DNA of 18,926 nucleotides from a bacterium. Its GTDB lineage: Bacteria > Chloroflexota > Dormibacteria > UBA8260 > Bog-877. Shown piece after piece: positions 16,188 through 18,926 of this stretch. The stretch spans positions 1-18,926 of the forward strand of contig JAKAWF010000037.1 of NCBI GenBank assembly GCA_021817025.1, given 5' to 3'. The notes under the pieces were generated by a model. The model saw nothing but the letters and a program-made list of their open reading frames with translations, was not told where the DNA came from and made no database searches. Position 1 is the first letter of the stretch; each line of letters opens with the position of its first letter. The position numbers were made by a program, and so were the translations under genes.

Positions 16188-16970
16188 GTGCCCATCGATC
16201 CTCCCGCCACGCCCGTGCAGCCCCAGGCTCCGGGCGAGCGTGAGGCCGCCCCGTCCGGCGACCGGGGGCGGCGCGCGCTGCTACGAGACCTGGTGGAGGT
16301 GGTGGCTCTGGCTGCGGTGATCTATCTCCTGATCGCCTTCGCCATCCAGCCAGTTCACGTCGAGGGCACCAGCATGTACCCGGGCCTCCACAACAACGAC
16401 CTCCTGATCACCGAGAAGCTCTCGCTCGACTTCAGTGGCCCATCGCGGGGCCAGATCGTCATCATCAACCCCCCCATCGCCTCCCCCAATGACTTCATCA
16501 AGAGGGTGATCGGGCTGCCGGGCGAATGGATCCGCATCGCCCCCGACCGCCAGGGAGTCGGGCATGTCTACATCTCCAATACCAAGCCCACCTCTGCCGG
16601 CGGCGGCCAGCAGCTGGTCGAGCCCTACATCAACGGGGTGTGGACCCAGCAGGTGCTCTGCTGCACGGCCGCGGGGACCGCGTCCCCGGCCCTGCCCGCG
16701 ACCGGGAGTTGGGCCCACATTCCCCAGAACGACTACTTCGTGATGGGCGACAACCGCAACTTCTCAGAGGACTCCCGCACCTTCGGATGGGAACCCCGTC
16801 ACGGTGTCCAGGCAATCGCCGTCCTGCGCTTCTGGCCACCCACGCGGCTCGCCTTCCTGCCTGCCCAGACCCCCACCGTGGCGGCTGTCGGCGCGGTCGG
16901 GCTGGCCCTCCCGGTTCAGCGGCGGCGGCTCAAGGGTAGATCCAGGAAGTCCCGTCCCGCTCCCAGCTGA
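16188..16970 (+). CDS. lepB: Signal peptidase I
   Basis: A 260-residue membrane serine protease that removes signal peptides from exported proteins. A Pro-rich cytoplasmic N-terminus (1-33) precedes one membrane segment, [16 protein letters not shown] (38-53). Box B follows, with nucleophile Ser62 in [10 protein letters not shown]. Box D carries the general base Lys105 in [13 protein letters not shown]. Box E is [14 protein letters not shown] (187-200). The insert between boxes D and E holds a Cys-Cys pair (158-159) outside the membrane, which is unusual. A second hydrophobic stretch (231-243) and a basic tail end the protein. The last 41 nt, encoding this tail, overlap the 3' end of ndk on the other strand. 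Confidence 0.95.
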   Translation: MPIDPPATPVQPQAPGEREAAPSGDRGRRALLRDLVEVVALAAVIYLLIAFAIQPVHVEGTSMYPGLHNNDLLITEKLSLDFSGPSRGQIVIINPPIASPNDFIKRVIGLPGEWIRIAPDRQGVGHVYISNTKPTSAGGGQQLVEPYINGVWTQQVLCCTAAGTASPALPATGSWAHIPQNDYFVMGDNRNFSEDSRTFGWEPRHGVQAIAVLRFWPPTRLAFLPAQTPTVAAVGAVGLALPVQRRRLKGRSRKSRPAPS

Positions 16971-17379
16971 CCAGTTCCTCGGGGGAGAAGAACAGGCCGA
17001 TCTCCTCCTCGGCGCGAGCCGGACTGTCGGACCCGTGGATCACGTTCTGGCCGATGTCGACCCCGAAGTCGCCTCGGATGGTGCCGGGCGCCGCTCCCGC
17101 GGGGTTGGTCGGGCCCATCATCGAACGCACCAGGGTGACCACGCTGGGACCCTCCCAGACCATCGCCACCACCGGCGACGACGAGATGAAGTCGATCACG
17201 GCCTCGAAGAATGGCCGCTCCCGATGCTCCGCATAGTGCCGCTCCGCCCGGGCGCGGTCCACCGCCAGCATCCTCAGCCCCACCAGGTGCAGGCCTCGGC
17301 GTTCGAACCTCGCCAGGATCTCTCCCACCAGGCCGCGCTGCACCCCGTCGGGTTTGATAAGGACCAGCGTTCTCTCCAC
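16930..17379 (-). CDS. ndk: Nucleoside diphosphate kinase
   Basis: A 149-residue enzyme that transfers phosphate from ATP to other (deoxy)nucleoside diphosphates. It begins [20 protein letters not shown]. The phospho-accepting histidine is His115 in the signature [29 protein letters not shown] and the C-terminal [13 protein letters not shown] are also typical. GTG 17379 has a perfect AAGGAGGT ribosome site 6 nt upstream, so the start is certain. It lies 50 nt after the M16 peptidase gene and may share its transcript. Its C-terminal codons overlap those of convergent lepB. Confidence 0.97.
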   Translation of the reverse strand: MERTLVLIKPDGVQRGLVGEILARFERRGLHLVGLRMLAVDRARAERHYAEHRERPFFEAVIDFISSSPVVAMVWEGPSVVTLVRSMMGPTNPAGAAPGTIRGDFGVDIGQNVIHGSDSPARAEEEIGLFFSPEELVSWERDGTSWIYP

Positions 17380-17385
17380 TTGCCA

Positions 17386-17393
17386 ACCTCCTT
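17386..17393 (-). promoter_or_regulatory. Perfect Shine-Dalgarno site of ndk
   Basis: AAGGAGGT lies 6 nt before GTG 17379. It shows that this organism does use canonical ribosome sites for genes inside or behind a transcription unit, in contrast to the first genes with a -10 box directly before the start codon. Confidence 0.8.
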
Positions 17394-17401
17394 GACATGG
17401 C

Positions 17402-17419
17402 GGGCGGGACGGCCCGCCC
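17402..17419. repeat. GC-rich hairpin between the M16 gene and ndk
   Basis: GGGCGGG-ACGG-CCCGCCC forms a 7-bp perfect stem with a 4-nt loop, in the 50-bp gap on the transcript between the M16 peptidase stop and the ndk ribosome site. No T-run follows on either strand. It may be an mRNA-processing or attenuating hairpin rather than a standard terminator. Confidence 0.4.
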
Positions 17420-17429
17420 CAAATCCAAC

Positions 17430-18740
17430 TCAGACGCCCAAGCTCCTCAGCAGTTCCTCGCGCTCCCCTCCCGAGCCCACCGCCGCCAGTCGCCAGCCCC
17501 CACCGGCCAGTAGCTCCGCCGCCAGCGACTGGACCTGATCAGCGGACACAGAACGTACGTTCTCCACCACCTCGGCCGCCGCCAGAATGCCGCCCGTCAG
17601 CAGCTCCTGGTGGCCGAGAAACTCACTCACGGCACCGGTGCTCTCCATCTGGAGCAGGAGCCTGCCCTCAATCTGGGCCTTGGTGCGCTCCAGCTCCGGT
17701 GCCGAGAGTGGCTCCTGGGCCAGCCTGCGCACCTCGGCCATGGCCCCAGCGACCGCGCTCGCCGCTCTCTCGGGTTGGGTCGCAAGATAGACCGCCAGGG
17801 CCCCGCTGTCCTTGTGCCGCGCGGTGAACGAGTGCACGTCGTAGGCGAGTGCCTGCCGCTCGCGGAGCTCCAGGAACAAGCGGCTGCTCATCCCCTCGCC
17901 CAGAGCGGTGTTGAGCACATCCAGCGTCCAGCGGTCAGGCGCCAGGTAGGACGAGCATCTCACCCCCACCAGGAGGTGCATCTGCTCCGCCCGACGCCGC
18001 CGCACCTTCACCTCCGCGATCGGCTCCGGCCGCCCTGGAGCACCTCCGTCGTCGGCTTTGAATGGATCGGCGGGCAGGGGTGCGCCCAGGGCTGGCTCCA
18101 GGCGACGCTCCAGGAGCCTCAGGGCCCGCTGCGGGCTGAACCCGCCACTGATCACCACCACCAGCCTTTCGGGCCGGTAGAAGCTGTCGTGGTAGCGGGC
18201 CAGCTCAGGCGCTCCGATCCGGCTCAGCGAGGCCCTGGTTCCGGCCGGGTCTCGGGCCAGGGGATGCTCTGCCCAGATCAGCTGGTCGAAGTCCATCTGG
18301 ACCACCTCGGCGGGCTGGTCCAGGTACATGTTGAGCTCCTCGGTGACGACCTTCCGCTCGCGCCCCATCTCCTCGGGGTCAAACCGCGGGGCCAGGGCCA
18401 GATCGGTCAGCACGTCGATCGCCAGCGCCAGGCGCTGCCTGGGAACCTGGGCCCAGAAGTTGGTGACCTCCTTGTCGGTGCTGGCGTTCAGGACCCCGCC
18501 GACCCCCTCGATGGCCTCCGAAACCGCCCGGCTGTCGGGGTAACGCCGGGTCCCCTTGAACACGGCGTGCTCGAGGAAGTGGCTGACCCCGGCCAGCCGC
18601 TTCGGCTCCCACCTGGACCCGACCTCGAACAGGAGGGTCACCGCCACCGAGGTGCGTCCCGGCAGCGGAGCCAGAATCACTCGAGCTCCGCTCGCCAGCA
18701 CCGTCCTATGCCAGCGGGGGGTTCTCAGCGGCGCCGTCAA
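17430..18740 (-). CDS. M16-family zinc metallopeptidase
   Basis: A 436-residue insulinase/mitochondrial-processing-peptidase-like protein. The inverted zinc motif HFLEH (54-58) is intact in [18 protein letters not shown], with the third ligand expected at Glu134 in [15 protein letters not shown]. The N-terminal catalytic domain and the C-terminal inactive homologous domain (from about 240: [43 protein letters not shown]) match the single-chain M16B type, which acts as a dimer. No signal peptide is visible, so it is probably cytoplasmic, degrading peptides. TTG 18740 overlaps the upstream stop as TTGA; there is no ATG or GTG nearby that keeps the conserved opening. Confidence 0.93.
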   Translation of the reverse strand: MTAPLRTPRWHRTVLASGARVILAPLPGRTSVAVTLLFEVGSRWEPKRLAGVSHFLEHAVFKGTRRYPDSRAVSEAIEGVGGVLNASTDKEVTNFWAQVPRQRLALAIDVLTDLALAPRFDPEEMGRERKVVTEELNMYLDQPAEVVQMDFDQLIWAEHPLARDPAGTRASLSRIGAPELARYHDSFYRPERLVVVISGGFSPQRALRLLERRLEPALGAPLPADPFKADDGGAPGRPEPIAEVKVRRRRAEQMHLLVGVRCSSYLAPDRWTLDVLNTALGEGMSSRLFLELRERQALAYDVHSFTARHKDSGALAVYLATQPERAASAVAGAMAEVRRLAQEPLSAPELERTKAQIEGRLLLQMESTGAVSEFLGHQELLTGGILAAAEVVENVRSVSADQVQSLAAELLAGGGWRLAAVGSGGEREELLRSLGV

Positions 18741-18926
18741 CGGCTCTCGATCTGGCGCTGCTGGATCGTGGCCAGCGAGATCGCGTACTGGATGTCCAGC
18801 GTCGCCGCGTTGCCCTCCACCTGGATCCCCCCCACGATATTCGCCTGCCGCCAGGCGACGATGTAAGCCTCGTAGCTCGTCCCCGAGAACTGGCGCACCA
18901 GCATGAAGCCAACGGCCTGGTCTCCC
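18737..18926 (-). CDS. C-terminal end of an unidentified protein (partial)
   Basis: Reading in from the window edge gives 62 residues ending [11 protein letters not shown] before TGA. The segment (VGFMLVRQFSGTSYEAYIVA, WRQANIVGGIQVEG, then a short helix) resembles the last strands and helix of exported lipoprotein-like proteins of unknown function seen in high-GC bacteria. I cannot name a family from this piece. It overlaps the start of the M16 gene by 4 nt (TTGA), so the two are probably co-transcribed and translationally coupled. The start lies outside the window. Confidence 0.65.
   Translation of the reverse strand, partial: GDQAVGFMLVRQFSGTSYEAYIVAWRQANIVGGIQVEGNAATLDIQYAISLATIQQRQIESR

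Overview
The window is high-GC bacterial DNA with tightly packed genes. They mostly use ATG/GTG starts and TGA stops, overlap by ATGA/GTGA/TTGA, and leave almost no non-coding space. The glycine-cleavage P-protein is split (gcvPA/gcvPB), parAB sits beside lepB, and several first genes appear to be leaderless. This fits an uncultured soil-type lineage near Chloroflexota or Dormibacterota. That placement is inference; no rRNA or other decisive marker is present.

Layout. (1) 1-565: non-coding-looking sequence joined abruptly to the C-terminal domain of a 3-hydroxyacyl-CoA dehydrogenase that lacks its NAD-binding half. (2) 598-8722, minus strand: a likely nine-gene operon. It begins with a degenerate sigma-70-like protein, then gcvT, gcvH, gcvPA and gcvPB (glycine cleavage; the L-protein is not here), then pyrE, a lipoprotein of unknown family, pcm and an esterase. 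Gaps are between a 4-nt overlap and 55 nt. (3) 8723-8793: a 71-bp divergent promoter region, then zwf on the plus strand. zwf ends stop-codon-on-stop-codon against a minus-strand unknown protein with an SH3-like tail. (4) A minus-strand FemAB-like aminoacyltransferase is divergent from an nfeD-stomatin pair. (5) A broken peptidase-S51/cyanophycinase-like gene with an in-frame amber codon follows the stomatin gene. (6) A perfect parS site, parA, parB and then lepB, all plus strand. lepB overlaps the end of the convergent ndk by 41 nt. (7) An M16 zinc peptidase and the C-terminus of an unidentified protein, minus strand, run off the window end.

The most notable pattern is regulatory. Six genes that begin transcription units carry a -10-like hexamer exactly 6 nt (five cases) or 7 nt (one case) before the start codon. 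This is the geometry expected for leaderless mRNAs, and a seventh gene has a looser version. Genes inside units instead overlap their neighbour or have Shine-Dalgarno sequences. At parA the perfect parS site covers the place where the -35 element should lie, suggesting that ParB bound to parS represses parAB. The other leading novelty is the sigma-like protein without region 4, translationally coupled to gcvT. I did not find a CRISPR array, tRNA, rRNA, transposase or defence system.
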